From Echria macrotheca (taxonomy: Eukaryota; Ascomycota; Sordariomycetes; Sordariales; Schizotheciaceae): a stretch of DNA of 64,000 nt. Each line of letters opens with the position of its first letter. Position 1 is the first letter of the stretch. Below the pieces are notes generated by a model. It was not told the DNA's origin and made no database searches. It worked only from the letters and a program-made list of their open reading frames with translations. The translations under genes were made by a program, and so were the position numbers. Where the stretch lies: positions 62,001-126,000 of the forward strand of contig MU839846.1 in the NCBI GenBank assembly GCA_030411725.1, read 5' to 3'. This document shows positions 1 to 12,343 of this stretch, piece by piece.

Positions 1-2
1 AC

Positions 3-1379
3 CCTCGATCCGACCCTCGACAGCTCAAGGAGTACCTCGTCAACACGGCCGAGGAATTCGGGCGATTGGCCCGCGAGTCGGTCCAGGGGATGTACATGGA
101 CCGCTCGTTCTTCGGTGCAATGGGTGGTGCTTCCGACGGCGGGAATCCCCTCGAAGACCGGGCACGCAAGCTCCGGGCGCTGATCCGCGACCTCAACCGC
201 GCATTTGTGACCGTCATGCACACCAAGGGCCAAGGCCGGACCATAACATGGGAGGACGGCGAGCCCATGGAGATCGGGGAATGCGCGGGCATCCCGGAGT
301 ACCTAGACGCCACGGTGCGGGAGCACTACCAGATCCCGGCGCCGGGAACGGTCAAGGAGAGCGTCCTCAAGGTCGAGATGGAGCGCTTCGCCGCGGCGAA
401 CCAGGGATGCGAGTTCCCCGGCGAGCCCAACTTCCAGGCCACGCTGCAGTTCTTCCACGAGCTGGCCGCCCCCTGGCGGAAGATCGCCGAGAGCCACCTC
501 CAGATCGCGACAACCGTGGCGTACAACTTCACCAAGCAGCTCCTGGAGCACGTCTTCGGCGCCGACGAGGAGACGCGGGACCGCGTGCTGGCCGACTACG
601 TCGAGCCCTATTTCGACGCGAAGCGGAAGTCGCTTGAGACAAAGCTCCAGGAACTGCTGCCCCGCCAGGCCGGGTACGCGATTGCCCACGAGTATGAATT
701 CGAGCGACGGAGCCGCCAGAGACAGACGGATCGCATCAACCATCAGATTGCACAGCTGGAAGAACACGAGGCTGCCAAGGGGTGGGAGCCCTCCGTGTCG
801 GATAAGATCCGCTCGGCCGTCTTGAGCGGAGACAATCTCGCCCACTCGCAGGGCTACGCCGATCATCTTGGTCGACGAAAGGGCGTGACAAAGAGTCTGG
901 CCGCGGCTGAGAGGATGATTGACAACCTGGTGGTTTACTACGAGGTAAGTGTGTTCATCCCTGGCAAACGGTCGAAACTGACAATCAGATTTCGCTGCGC
1001 AACTTTACCGAAAATATCGTCAACCTCGCCGTCGAGAACGAGCTGGTCTGCGAGATCCCCAAGATCCTCAGCCCAGGCAGGTTTGCCGGCATGTCGGACG
1101 AGGCCGTGGTCCAGCTTGCCGCCGAGTCGCAGCAGGTCCGGCAGGCGCGAGCCAAGCTGTCGGAGGACTTGGATAGACTGACCAAGGGCATCGCACTTTG
1201 TGCTTCTCATGTGAGGCGGAAGAAGAACCGTGAGTCTACCAACCTTGGACCATCACCCACCCTGAATCTGACTCTGACGACGGTGAACAACAGCACTTAT
1301 GTGGGGTGCGGACAGCAAGGCGGAGAAGCCATTGGCATTCGGAAGGAGCTTGAGACCCACGGTCGAGGATGTGGAATAA
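3..1379 (+). CDS. Dynamin-like GTPase, C-terminal part (5' end outside window)
   Basis: Partial gene with exons <3-944, 989-1229 and 1294-1379; 422 codons are visible. The frame is open to the window edge, so the GTPase domain lies upstream. What is seen is the dynamin middle/stalk region and the C-terminal GTPase effector domain: the second exon carries the stretch ISLRNFTENIVNLAVENELV and a helical KLSEDLDRLTKGI segment typical of GED. The family assembles on membranes and hydrolyses GTP; fungal Mx/dynamin-like members of this type are numerous and mostly uncharacterised. Intron 1 is only 44 nt (gtaagt..cag) and intron 2 is 64 nt. Splicing intron 2 replaces an in-frame run-on with a short basic tail ending VEDVE. 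The gene converges on the next one with about 70 bp between stops. Confident for family, moderate for the last exon. Confidence 0.85.
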
Positions 1380-1451
1380 CAAAATTAGGAATCGGGATAT
1401 ATAAGTGTGTCTACAAGTCTAGGGATATCAAGAGAAGGATAGGTTGTGTTT

Positions 1452-2802
1452 TTAAACATCAAGAAAGTTCATGTCAGTCATATCCTTCATGTCATCCTTC
1501 CCAACAGGATCTAGCCCCTTCTTCCCAACGGCGTCGTTTTTCTTCGGTTCTCCTCGCCCCTTGCCTTTGCGCTCCCTCCTCTGTGACTCCTCCCTCTCAG
1601 CGGCCATCAGTTCCCTCAGCATATCCAAGCCCTCCTCGCGGTCCTCCGCATTCGCGATATCCAAGCCCCACGCCTGCAAGAACGGTGCCTCGCCACGGTA
1701 ATTGTGATGCAGCCACATCCGCTCCTCCCGAGTGTGTCTGACCAGTACTGTTCGTGGCAAGGGACTGACAATAGTGGCCTTGATGGGGATGGTGAACTCG
1801 CTGGCCTTGCTGTCGCTGCTCTCTCGCGCTCGTTCCCTTTCGTCATCCCGGTCCTCCGTGTGCACTTCCTCGGTTGGCTGAGTTGATGGGAGCTTCGTCT
1901 CGAGCTTTGCCGCTCCGGTTTCACTGTCTGGTGTAAGCGGTGGTGCCCCGAGGAGTGGCTCAGCTGGTGGTTGGGCCGAGGCAGCAGCGGGTGGTGTCGG
2001 AAGCTGGGGCAGCGGCTTCCACCTCGCCGTCTTTCGAACCGGTGGCTTCTCGGGCGTCTCCTTGCCGTCCTCCTCTTCCTCCTTCTCCTTCCTCTCCATG
2101 GATGGACACCGCAACGGTGCGGGGTGCAGGTCATCGTTGGCTTTTGATTCTTCAGCTGGTTCCGTCTCTTCCAGAATTGGTGGCGGCTGTGTTGTCTCCT
2201 CTGGCTGGGCTAGTTCTGCTGGCGGCTGGGTCGGACTCGAACCCTCCAAAGCATCGGGGTAGTAAAGATCGATCCATTGCGTGACGCGCGTCTCTGGCGG
2301 CTGATCGGACAGGTTCTTGTGCTTCGGCGACCTCACCGCCACCGCAAGCTCGGCCAGACCGATGGTGATTGCGGGATCGAGTGGAAAGCCATCCGCGCGC
2401 CCACCGCCGAGGTGGTCGATCTTCATGATGCGATCCTCGTCAGGGGCATCTCCACTTGCTCGCGCCGCCTTGTGAGAGCTGTGATCGTTAGTTGGGCTCA
2501 GCAAAGACATGGATCAGAGCATACCGAGTCGACTTGGATCGTTTCATCCATTCTCGCACGCGCTGGCTCGGCTTTCGCGTCGCGGGCACCTCAGATGTCG
2601 ACTTGCTCCTCCCATGCCACTTGGTCGAGTCGATAAACACGGGTGTCGGACGCGCTCTTCTCCGGTCGCCCTCCCTCCGGCCCGGCTCGGCGAGCGTGTA
2701 CAGGGTGCCCTCGAGCGAGCGAGACTGGTCAGCCATGACTGTTCGAGTGGGGGATTCGGGTGTTTGTTCTTCGATGGTCTCCATGGGTCGAAACCCAAAC
2801 AT
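1452..2802 (-). CDS. Disordered conserved-looking protein of unknown function
   Basis: Two exons, 2525-2802 and 1452-2478, joined across a 46-nt intron (gtatgc donor, ccaactaac branch, cacag acceptor); 434 aa. I do not recognise the family. The N-terminal part is basic and Ser/Thr-rich, around residues 60-95, with KRSKST at the exon junction. A more ordered stretch, about residues 115-160, contains ITIGLAELAVAV and WIDLYYPDALEG. A long Pro/Glu/Lys-rich low-complexity middle follows. The C-terminal block (VRHTREERMWLHHNYRGEAP, then a helical LRELMAAEREESQ) looks structured. There is no signal peptide or membrane segment, so it is probably intracellular. The start ATG at 2802 gives the longest ORF; the internal MADQSRS at residue 23 is an alternative. 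Gene reality is supported by the clean splice restoring one frame over 1.3 kb. Confidence 0.7.
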
Positions 2803-3780
2803 GCTCGTGCCAAGGGATCGCGGCGGGGAGAGAGTATTTGAGAGTATTTATCCCTTTCTGCAGCTGACCCGGCCAGCGGGGTGGGAATGTCAGAGAAGAT
2901 TTATCTCATGCTCCATCCCGGGGCTGTCATCCTGACTTTGCCCATTGCGGCTCGCTGGAAGCTGCCACGCCGGGGGGGCACGGGGATGTGCCGATGTGTC
3001 GTTGTTTCAAGACCTTGTTTAGGGCGGCAGCCTGCCCACGCACCATCCAGGAGTGCCATTTGCTTATTTCGTCCCTTGGGTTCGATTTTTCGGACGACAG
3101 CTGTCAGTCGGCCAATGACGTCGGTCCCAGGGACTGAAACGCACCACGGATGTTTCAAAACGCTCTGTCCCCATCGGGCCAATCACGACTCGGCGGCGTG
3201 TTATCGCTGCGGTCTCCTGTTTCAAAGCGGCACCAAGGCTTTTTTCGGCCGCCGACAAACCTTAAAAGAAGGAAAACACCTGCCTCCGTGCTGACGGGGT
3301 CGGCGCTTTCGGTCGTCCATTCTTGTTCCGGAATGTCTTGGCTTGGGCTGCAGCTTGCCGCCATGTGATGGTGAGGGCATTCGCAGCTTTTGCGCTCCTG
3401 AACCGAGACATCGACAGCACAGCGCTTGCTCCTCTTCTTCGAGGCATGGAAAAGGGGTCTCGCTTTTATCACATCTTCAACCGGTGAGTGCTCTCTTGGC
3501 GCGTAGTCCACCGCCGATAAGGAGTCGGAGAAACATAAGTGGGGCGGTTGTGTTTTCACCGGTGATGCTTGTCATTATTACAATTACTGTATCTAGATAC
3601 ATGTATACAATCAATACTATACTGCTTGCGAAACTGCCCAACCGCCAGCCCAAGTGTGCTTGAAAATGAACGCCCACAGCCCACCCAGATCCCCAATCCC
3701 AAATTCCAAGACCCAAAGTTCCGACTCCCAAACCAAGCCCAGAAACCCAACTCGTATCGTGTGCTGTTTGTTCATCCAAG
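2803..3780. other. Intergenic region
   Basis: About 1 kb between the upstream end of the unknown gene at 1452-2802 and the 3' end of the Cys-rich membrane protein gene. Only short, overlapping, unconvincing frames occur on both strands. Near 3660-3760 there is a locally repetitive CCCA/AAATCCC-rich stretch in the presumed 3' flank of the next gene. Confidence 0.6.
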
Positions 3781-4728
3781 CTAATGGCTTCTCTTCCCAG
3801 CCACCGCGGTAAGCAGATCAATCGGCGTGGCGAGTCGAGGCGGTGCAATGACGGGAGGTGTCCCCTGCTGCTGGTCGTCGTCCTCGCTGAGGACCGTCCC
3901 TGCACTCGTTTCCGGCGGAGGGAGTGACGTCTTGGGCGTTCGTGGCTGCCCAAACTCGAATGGCTGGACCGGAGTCTGCACGATCATGGCGTTCTTGGGC
4001 AGACTGGGGAAGTTCCGCTGGGCAGGCGACGGTGAGGGCGAAGATGATTCCATGTCCTTGGTCACGGCGGGGGCTTGTCTGTTCCTCCTGAAACGGGAGA
4101 AGCAGAACCAGGCGAGGATGGCGAGGAAAATGACCACGATAGGGACGGCGACACCGATGGCGACCTGGACACCGACTGATATCCCTTGTTGACTGCCTCC
4201 ATTGTTGCCGTTGTTGTTATTGTTGTTGTTCTGGTTTGCCTCGTTTGGCGAATAGAGAGGACCTGCTGCTTGTGTACCGGCTGGCAAGCCCGAGTGCCTC
4301 GTCAAGGTTTGGGTGGTGACTATCACGGTGCCTGGCAGCGTTCTCGAAGCGCTGGATGAGAGCGTGTTTTGTTGGTTGATGCAGTAGCCCGAGACGGTAT
4401 CTCCCCCAAAGCAGACTTGGCCGTAGGTACAGCATACCGAGCCGCACTGGAAGGTCCCGGCCGCGCAAACCTTTGAGCACCCGTTCGGGCCGGCCGTCGC
4501 ACCGCAGCACAGGAAAGAGCCGTTCACCGTGTCGAACGAACACGTCTCGCCCGTGTCGCAGCACCAGTCACCCTGTGCACACTTGGTCTCGTACTCGGCG
4601 CAGATCGGACCGACCGAGTCTCTTCTCCCCAGCGCCCGCGAGGACAGAGCCGGATTTGCCGTTCGAAAGAGATACTGGGCTGGCTCTGCGCGCGCCACGG
4701 CGGGCATTGTCGCGTTGCGAGAGTTCAT
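3781..4728 (-). CDS. Cys-rich ectodomain single-pass membrane protein
   Basis: Single exon, 315 aa. Residues about 40-115 hold a cysteine-rich module with repeated CC pairs (CAEYETKCAQGDWCCDTG, FLCCGA, GSVCCTYGQVCF), resembling the small disulfide-rich ectodomains of fungal cell-surface proteins. A Thr/Ser stretch and an Asn-run linker (seven consecutive Asn) follow. Then comes one strong transmembrane helix (VGVQVAIGVAVPIVVIFLAI) with a basic stop-transfer FSRFRRNR. The cytoplasmic tail is Pro/Ser-rich. The layout is like Mid2/Wsc-type surface sensors, but the identity is not established. No N-terminal signal peptide is visible: the start reads MNSRNATMPAVARAEP. Either the protein inserts N-out without one or an upstream exon was missed; I found no convincing exon in 4729-5260. 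Function as a wall sensor is inference. Confidence 0.75.
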   Translation of the reverse strand: MNSRNATMPAVARAEPAQYLFRTANPALSSRALGRRDSVGPICAEYETKCAQGDWCCDTGETCSFDTVNGSFLCCGATAGPNGCSKVCAAGTFQCGSVCCTYGQVCFGGDTVSGYCINQQNTLSSSASRTLPGTVIVTTQTLTRHSGLPAGTQAAGPLYSPNEANQNNNNNNNGNNGGSQQGISVGVQVAIGVAVPIVVIFLAILAWFCFSRFRRNRQAPAVTKDMESSSPSPSPAQRNFPSLPKNAMIVQTPVQPFEFGQPRTPKTSLPPPETSAGTVLSEDDDQQQGTPPVIAPPRLATPIDLLTAVAGKRSH

Positions 4729-6738
4729 GTTGTTTTATTCAGAGAAAGGAAGGACACCGGTGTGATCTAGACGCGGATGGTTGAAACACAAGACATAGGA
4801 AAGGATGAATGATCGAGGAATTGATGCCGGATGACACAGAAACAACATATTGCAACGACAAAGTGGCCGTCTTTTGAGCCTCGAGATGCAGTCTCTCGCC
4901 CCCAGTGTACAATCTCGTTTCGTGTTGATCGCCGAGAATAGGTCCGAAAAGAGCGTTCAAGGTGGCCCAACTCCAGCTGTCGATCTGAGGACATCGCGAT
5001 CGAGAAATCTGTGCAACATCGTCGCCGTCGCCAAAGGTACCCGAAGTTACACCCGGCCCGGCAAGGGCCGGGGGATCTACAGGGTCCTGAGGGGGCTTGG
5101 CGCCATCGACGATCTTGACCGCTCCCGGCGGCTTCTCCACAGCCCCGGTGCCGTTTCTTCGAACTTCTTCAGCTTTCCTCAGCTCTGGTCGGTGCGCAGT
5201 GTCGGCCGGAATCTCGATTGCCTCAAAAAGTTCGATCCTTCCGAAACGTAATCATTCCGTGGCCGAGCGCCTCCCATCTCGGCATCTCGAACCCGCATCC
5301 GGCGGAGTTCATGTGACAGATGACTTGTCGAAAGCGGCATCGCGTTCATCTGCACTTCGCCTCAAACGGTCTTTGACAGATGACTGATGGGGGCCTCAGG
5401 AGAAGCGCCGACGATGAAGTCATTCCCAGAGCGGCAATTTCCGTGCAGGTGTCCAACAACATCCTACCGTGGCTGCACATTATTGTCAGGCCTGTCCCGT
5501 GAAAGTTGGCGAAGCAGCCCGACTCCCTAGATGCTTGGAAGTACAACTGGTACTGAATATTGGGAGGTTGCGTCCCCGTCGAGAGAGAATGGAACGTTAT
5601 TCGGACACATCGAGAACTCGGCGAGGACATCTCGAGGTGGGTGCAGCTTCTGGGCGAGGAGTCGCCAGTATTTATCTTGAAGTTTTATGATACCTTAGGG
5701 ATGGTTCGTCATCCGGCGAGACATCTCAGTGGGGGTCATGACGTGGATTTTTAGCGTCAGCATCGAGATCGGGCGTGCAACACTATCATCGGTTGAGAAA
5801 GACCGTTGCCTGTACTGCGAGTAATTCAACAACGTTATCTCAGACATGGCGATCGCCCATCCATGGCCTCTCCCCAACAGCATCATCGTCGATCTGGACC
5901 ATAACCCTCGCCCAGATTATCTACACGTATTGTCTGCGCCAGCGATTAGTATGTGATTCGGCAAGCTTTCGACAAGGGCTGGTGAGCAGGACAGGCGCTG
6001 TGGCCGATCGCCTTTTGGTTTCATGGATGACGATCTTACACTGCGTGGTCTCTGGAGTTATTTGAACGGGCAGGAAGTCAAAGTGTCCCGTCAGAACGTC
6101 TATGCAGTGAAAATTAACCTATGCTCAACTATTGCAGAGCTGAATTAAAGAGGAAACTCGGTTCTATCAATATTGTAACTTGATCGTTATTTGTTAATTC
6201 CCCCTTTCCCGAACCCCTTGCTTCAACAGGAGTCTAGCAGCGTTTCCACCACCAACCGCTGAAAATGGCAAAATACCAGGTATTTGCATCAGAGCATGAA
6301 ACGCCAAGAAAAAAAAGTAAAGATTATGAGCAGCACATGTCGAATATGAATGCGTCAGCCGCTGATCGAACGCGGGGCCGGTCGATGGCAACGATGGACT
6401 TTACTACTCAACCACTGACGCGATGGGAATCGATAATGTTATGTCAACCTACACTATTCGTTGACCGCCATGTTGCAAGACTCAACATGTACGCTGATTC
6501 TCGATGTACACCAGTGTAATGATGAGTGCCCCAGACCAAAACACCAAACGCCGCCGAACCATCCACCCGCCAGGTTCCAAGGTATCTCAAAGCCAAAATC
6601 CCGACCGACCAACCAAACGTAGCAAGTAGCTCGCGCTCCGTATATATGGTACCCAACTCCTAAACACCTTCCTTCCCCTTTTCCCCTTTGAATAGGTACC
6701 ACTCGCTAAAAATGAATCGAAAAATAAATCCAAAAAAA
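4729..6738. other. Intergenic region, no gene recognised
   Basis: Two kilobases between two minus-strand genes. Only short frames without recognisable similarity are present. The segment from about 5650 to 6740 is more AT-rich than its surroundings, with several A-runs near 6306-6325 and 6705-6740. It includes the 5' flank of the Cys-rich membrane protein gene and the 3' flank of the receptor gene. Confidence 0.55.
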
Positions 6739-8181
6739 TTACTTCGTCGGCGTCGATAAAGGCGACCAGTCGCTATCCACACCACACGTCCCCTCCTCCA
6801 TCAGGGTATCTGGATGGCTCTCTCTCTCCCTCCTTCGTTGCCACGACGTACTATCCTCCATCTCGATCGAGGGCGGGTGCCCGTGATCGTCTGAGGACGA
6901 CTCGGATGTCGACAGTGCCAACCCGATGCTGCCAACATCGTCGTTTTCTACCGATGTCTTCTTCGGGTGGTCGTCGTGGTGGATATTATTGGTTGGGGCC
7001 GCACCGCTCTGTTTGGTGCCCGGCCGCACGGGGTTAGATTGGCGCGATCGAGGTCCTGAGGCCGCGGAGGTGGGTTCGCGGCCGCGGAGGTAGAGAAAGA
7101 AGCGCGGGAAGGACATCATGCAGCCGACGACTATGGTGCCACAGTATTCCACCATTCTGAGCATGGTCAGTTTTTTGTTCAGACATTCACAACCAGGTCG
7201 TAGAACTCACGTCCAGATCCCGACTTTGGTGATTAGGTATGTCAGGTCGGGGTCCTTGTCGTAGATTAGAGGTAGGCGGAAGGCAACTCCGATGCCGGCA
7301 ATAATGCAGGTCCTCCCCGATGTTAGTTATACGACAGGCAGGGGAGTACGATGGAGATATACTTACAAGATACCGACACCAAAAACTGCCGAGATGCCCA
7401 GCTTGCGCTTCATGGGAAGTCGTAACCTCCAAACAGCCCAGAAAGGAACAATCAGGATTCCGACGTCGAGAACAAGGTTCACCGCGCCCTGGACCACAAT
7501 CGCCGCCGACACGTTGATGCAATGGCCCTCGAGCAGCGGGTTCCACGTCTTCTCGCGTGGCATGCACTGGAACACAAAGGTAAAGATGGCCGAAGTGTAA
7601 TAGGCAGCACAGACGAAGACCAGGCCGTGGATGGCCCAGAAGGTCGAGTTTCTCGTCCCGTCGGGGCAGAACAACCTCCTCAGCTGGAAGAGGATCGAGC
7701 ACTTTGCGAGAAACATGGTCGGCGCGTTCGTGATTTCAGCCAAATAACTTAGCTATTTCCTCCTGGTCAGCACGTGTCTCAACATTTCTCAAGAGAAAGA
7801 CTCACATAAGATAAATGAGGCACGCTGGTTATTCGTACATCCCAGAGGTGACGGGAGAAACCATCGGCAGAGACGCCGATGAATATTGAATCCCAGGTGA
7901 TAATGCCGATCTGCCCAGCACAAGTCAGATCCAACCCTCCTGGAATTCCAAGGCCACATACATACCGTTCCAACGATGGCGAAGTATTCCTCGGCCCGCA
8001 CGGCCTTCATAAGTACCGCCTTTGTAAATATTCGAATCCCCAGTGCGGTGACCATTAATATCATGGTTGATAACCCAACCCCAAAGACGATGGGATGTAA
8101 ACTCGGGGGGTCGACGAAGTTGGATACCTGGCCGGCTGGTGGCTGCATGGCCGGTATGTCGTCGAACCCTAGCGGCGCCAT
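6739..8181 (-). CDS. Fungal Rhodopsin-domain seven-helix membrane protein (Pth11-like, no CFEM)
   Basis: Five exons: 7966-8181, 7806-7910, 7367-7752, 7211-7312 and 6739-7156; introns of 53-55 nt; 408 aa. The spliced product shows about seven hydrophobic helices and landmarks of the fungal Rhodopsin domain family: LAEITNAPTMFLAKCSILFQ, a Cys in HCINVSAAIVVQGAVNLVLD, and the basic RLRLPMKRKLGISAVFGVGI loop. The last exon carries helix 7 (VEYCGTIVVGCMMSFPRFFL) and a Ser/Asp-rich cytoplasmic tail ending near residue 408. Members are GPCR-like plasma membrane proteins; ligands are generally unknown. There is no extracellular CFEM domain. The start chosen at 8181 (MAPLGFDD) follows family practice. 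An in-frame ATG at 8241 would add 20 residues (MFFLIFIASGSFGQ...) that could act as a signal peptide. Family is confident; receptor function is inference. Confidence 0.85.
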
Positions 8182-11160
8182 CTTGTGTGATATCCTTTCT
8201 TGGCCAAACGAGCCGGACGCGATAAAAATAAGAAAGAACAAGAATTTGAAAATGTTTTCAGATACCCAAGCTTAAGTCAAGCCACGCGGTATCATGATTC
8301 CTTGCAGAGGCGTCCGTAAGGTCGGAGGAGGAAACAGGGAGGAAGAAAGAGCACAGACGACAGAATCCGAGTAGCTGGGAAATACGGGGAGAGAAGAAGA
8401 AGAAAAAAGCCGGGGAACCCTGCTAAGAAGAAAATGAAAGCGGCCAACGCGAATCAAATATTATGTTTGTCTGAGACGCGAACAGAGAGACGGAGAAAAA
8501 ACGAATGGTTCGCGTTTCCGGATTCCCGGGATTTGCTTCTCGAAAAGAGAACCAACAACCGAAGGAAGGAAAAAAAAAGGGGCTCACACACAGAAAAGAG
8601 CCTGACAAGCACTCTAGTGTACCGTATCTCTTTCTCTCTGCATGTGTGTGTGTGAGAGTGAATTAAAAAGTGGTGTGGCATTGTATATCACCCACCCAAG
8701 CCACCCTGGTCCCCAAAATCCCGAGCCAGTCACGGCCCAGGAGGCCCCTCTGTCGGCGTCGTCCGGCCGGGCCAGCCAGCGTTCAGAACGGGCTCCCTCC
8801 CGTGCCATTGGCCGGGCCGCCGGTGGGGCAGCACAGCGCCAAACGGCCGTCCCCCGAAAAAGACGGGATGCGATTGGTCCGTAATTGCTGCTTTTTACTC
8901 TTTTCGCAACCTGCCCCGCCGCCCCCCTTGTCGCGGATCTTTCGCTCTCGACCGACTTGTGCTGTGCGTGCTGTGCAACCTGCTGCATTTGGTGACGAAA
9001 GACCGAATCTCGACCTCGGCAACTTTGTTCCCCCATCGCCCTGTCCTGTCCCCCCCGCGCCACCTACGATGGGCCGTCTTTTATGCCCTAGCGTCTAAGT
9101 AGGTAGGCCGTACATCGCCACGCCCCACGGCCGACTCTTGCGGTCGCGGCTGGGAATGCCCCGGAGCATGCTCGGCGTGCCGATTGGATGCCGGCTTCCC
9201 TTCTGCTTCGGGCCAGATCTGGGCTGATCGGAGAAAGCCTGGGCTCAAACGACATGTTTCTGCCTCTGCTGCTGCCTCTCCAGCTGCCCAGACCGCCCGC
9301 ACCAGAAGATATTCTGGCTAGCAGCAATCAAAGCCAGGCTCTCTGGGCGAGTGGGGTGAACAATCTCAAACAGGGTATCTCCAGCTGAACGAGGAGTCTT
9401 TGGCAAACTGCATCAGCCGCAGCAGCTCATTCGTCGGGGAACAAACTGGGCGATCACCACGGCCCGCCCTTACCCACGTCTGCCATTGCATCTGTACAGG
9501 GTGTTTTCCTGTATTCGGTTTTTTTTTTTTTTTTTGGTTAGCCGCTGTGCTCCACAACTGGGGTCTAGGTATCTAGATTCGACGACACGATTTGATTATA
9601 TCTTACCCGATTAAACCTCGTCCACTCCTCCTCGGTCGACACAATGGCTGGCGCGGTACGACGTCTACCCCATCGGATCCTCCATCAGTATATAACTGTT
9701 GATGGCCGCACGTGGGACCTGTGGGTCGGCTTTAACAGCGAGATAAAAGTGTACAGCTTTGTTCCCATGCCGGGGATGACGATCAAGAGTTTTGCCTTTT
9801 ATGGGGATGTTAGGTAGTACTTTGACTTTCTCAAACGATACTACCAGTTCCCTGCTTAGGAGCAGCACTTGATCGGTCTGTCCCCCTCTGGGTTTTTTTT
9901 TGTTTGTTTCTTCGACTCTATGGGTTGACTAACGTCTGACTAGTATTTCAAGTCTGAACCAAGTGCTTCACCGGAGGATTCACTTGCACCCACTTTTCGG
10001 CCGATGTGATTTGCTGGTCTTTGGAAACATATTGTGAAGGTTCCGTGAGACTCGCAAGATAGACAACGAAACATGTATTAGGCGTAATGCAGTTCTAACT
10101 CTCATCATCCGCTCCTATTGTGTGCTCGTATGAGGAACGCATCATTTAAAGTTGCACCTGTCCCCGGAGGTGTTCGCTCGCCGACTTCCCCCGTCATTGA
10201 TTGAGTGTGATGCTGTCTGGGAACTTCGGGGCGGCATGTCCTCGTGGCGCTTTCCCAACGCTGGAGGAACGTTATATCCGAATGATGGCAGGTGGGAGGC
10301 GGTCTTCTCTCAGGAAGCGAGGAAATAGCAGAGGATCAAGCCAGAACTCGAGGCATGTATAGTCGCATGTTGCTCCCTTGGACATGCGTGTTAGTGCAGG
10401 CCCGACGACTGCTCAAGACTCCTTCCCTCTATCCCCTGAGCACCGCCGCCTGTTTCTCATGAGTGAAATGTTGATGACGGAGCCCTGGATGGCAGCAACT
10501 TCCCAGCTAGGCAATCGAACTCCAGTAGAACTCCGTCATCGTCCAAGCACGAGCAAGGAGTGGTGAAGTCGAGAAAGAGGTTTGTCGCTTGAGATCAGAA
10601 ATTTGCGATGCTTCTGACCCCGTCGCCCGGTATATGACCTCGACTCTCCCTCACTCAATCCGCTCTTCTCTTCACGCCCTCGTCCGGTACTCTCCAGCCC
10701 CCATCTCCGTTCAATACTCTCGCCCCTTTCCCATCCTCTTCCGATCGTCTCGTCTTCCCACCGCCTCCTGATAGAAGCCTGCCCCGACATCCAAGGGATC
10801 ATCAGATATCCCTAGTGCCCGCCTTTCGTCTCCGACTCATGCTTCCTTGGCCGTCTCCTCGACCTCAGCTACCGCTTCGCGTTCAGCCATCCCCTCCCTC
10901 TTGACCATTTCCTCGCCGCATCTAACCTTACGCTAGAGAGGGTAAAGAGCCCCCAATGCCCTTTCGTACTGACCAAACGCGTTACGGCCACCCACCCAGA
11001 TGAAGAGCTCGATGTAGGCTTCAACCTTCTTTCAACCCCCTGGTCGAAGGATCTGATCTCGGGTTCTTCTCGCCCTTGTCTGGCGGGCTAGAGGGTCTCC
11101 GATGAAAGCTCGCTTGCCCGGCCGCCTATGGTTCGGCTTGTCACTACGTGGCAGAATAAC

Positions 11161-11490
11161 CTAGAAAAAATGGTGCAGCTTTGAGAGAAGGAGGAATTTG
11201 GAAGAGCCGTACCTCGATCCTAACTCCATGATCGAGTGTACCATCAGCTGCACCGACATCAAACCTGTGCATCGCAATTGTAAGTACTGATCCTGCCCCA
11301 TGATCGGGGGTTGAAACGCTTGCACACATCCAAGGATCGTTAGATATCCTGATTGGACATCCCTAGCCCTCTCATCACTCCATCCCTAGAAAAGAAAGGT
11401 GCAGCTTTTCAACCAACGCTACGGATAGGACCGCCGTACCTCGATCCCAACTCCATGATCGAGCGTACCATCAGCTGCACCGACATTCAA
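11161..11490. repeat. Degenerate direct repeat, two ~100-bp units about 225 bp apart
   Basis: Unit A (11161-11262) and unit B (11386-11490) both begin ctagaaaa...ggtgcagctt and both end with a nearly identical block of about 57 bp (11206-11262 versus 11433-11490) containing CCATGATCGAG and ACCATCAGCTGCACCGACAT. Their middles diverge. A shorter related motif (ccaagg-atc-agatatcc) precedes each area at about 10792 and 11329. Both conserved blocks read through on the plus strand as PYLDPNSMIE-TISCTDI, suggesting fragments of a duplicated, decayed coding sequence. I cannot name the source. Confidence 0.65.
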
Positions 11491-12343
11491 GAGTTCGTTA
11501 AGACGCCCCTTGGTGGCATCCCTCGCCCCATCTCGCGTACATCCAAGTGTGCTCAGTGCAATGCCTGTCCATGATTGCCCATCTAGATCCCCCAGTCATC
11601 GGTCGTGATCCCTCAGCCAACAGCCCTCGCCCACTTTGTTCATCCATCTTCCCTCGGTGAAAAGCCTTCGCCCACTTTGCTTGCCTTTTGACGCGACAAG
11701 CGACCAGAGTCAACCAACCACGAAATGAGTACCCAGCATGCGAAGGTGAGGGAAGAAGGATGGGAAGGGATTGCCACGGCCGGGGTGGCGGCCGGGTTTA
11801 AATAGTTTTTGCTCGATGTCAACCTGGATGCACGTGTCGTCCGCAACACCTTGCTCTGACCAACTGTTATCAGTTGAGCTTGTGCAAGCCTTCTGCGAGC
11901 TTGCTCCATTTATAGATAGGTCTTGCGCGAGTCTTGCAGAAGGGTTATAAGCCTGTGGAACCCGTTGAAGCGCTTGCAGGGAAACATACCTACTAAACTC
12001 ACCGTCTCGTGCCCCGCACATATAAGCTACTGTAGTACACAAGTATTATTTCCAGACTTGCCCGGTCCGCTATCGGCAAGGGTTGGGATTCCTGTCGGTC
12101 CGGATATCTAGTCTAGAGGCGAAGCCCCCAATGCAAGTTTCCGGGGATCCGCGTTATTCTACCGTCCTCATGCAGCTCTTGTGTTTACCTGCAGCTACTT
12201 CGTTACATTGCCGTGTGCCGGGATCTACTCCACGACTCGCTCCAGCATTCACCCTCGGTCCTCGACGTTCCCTCAAACGCCCCCTATCCCCCTGGTAGTG
12301 AGGTCCAGCGACCTTCCAGCGCTTTCGGCGCTGCTGACTGGCG

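Noticed and set aside
2225..2245. B-box-like ggttcgagtccgacc on the minus strand
   Set aside because: Lies within a coding exon and lacks the rest of a tRNA structure.
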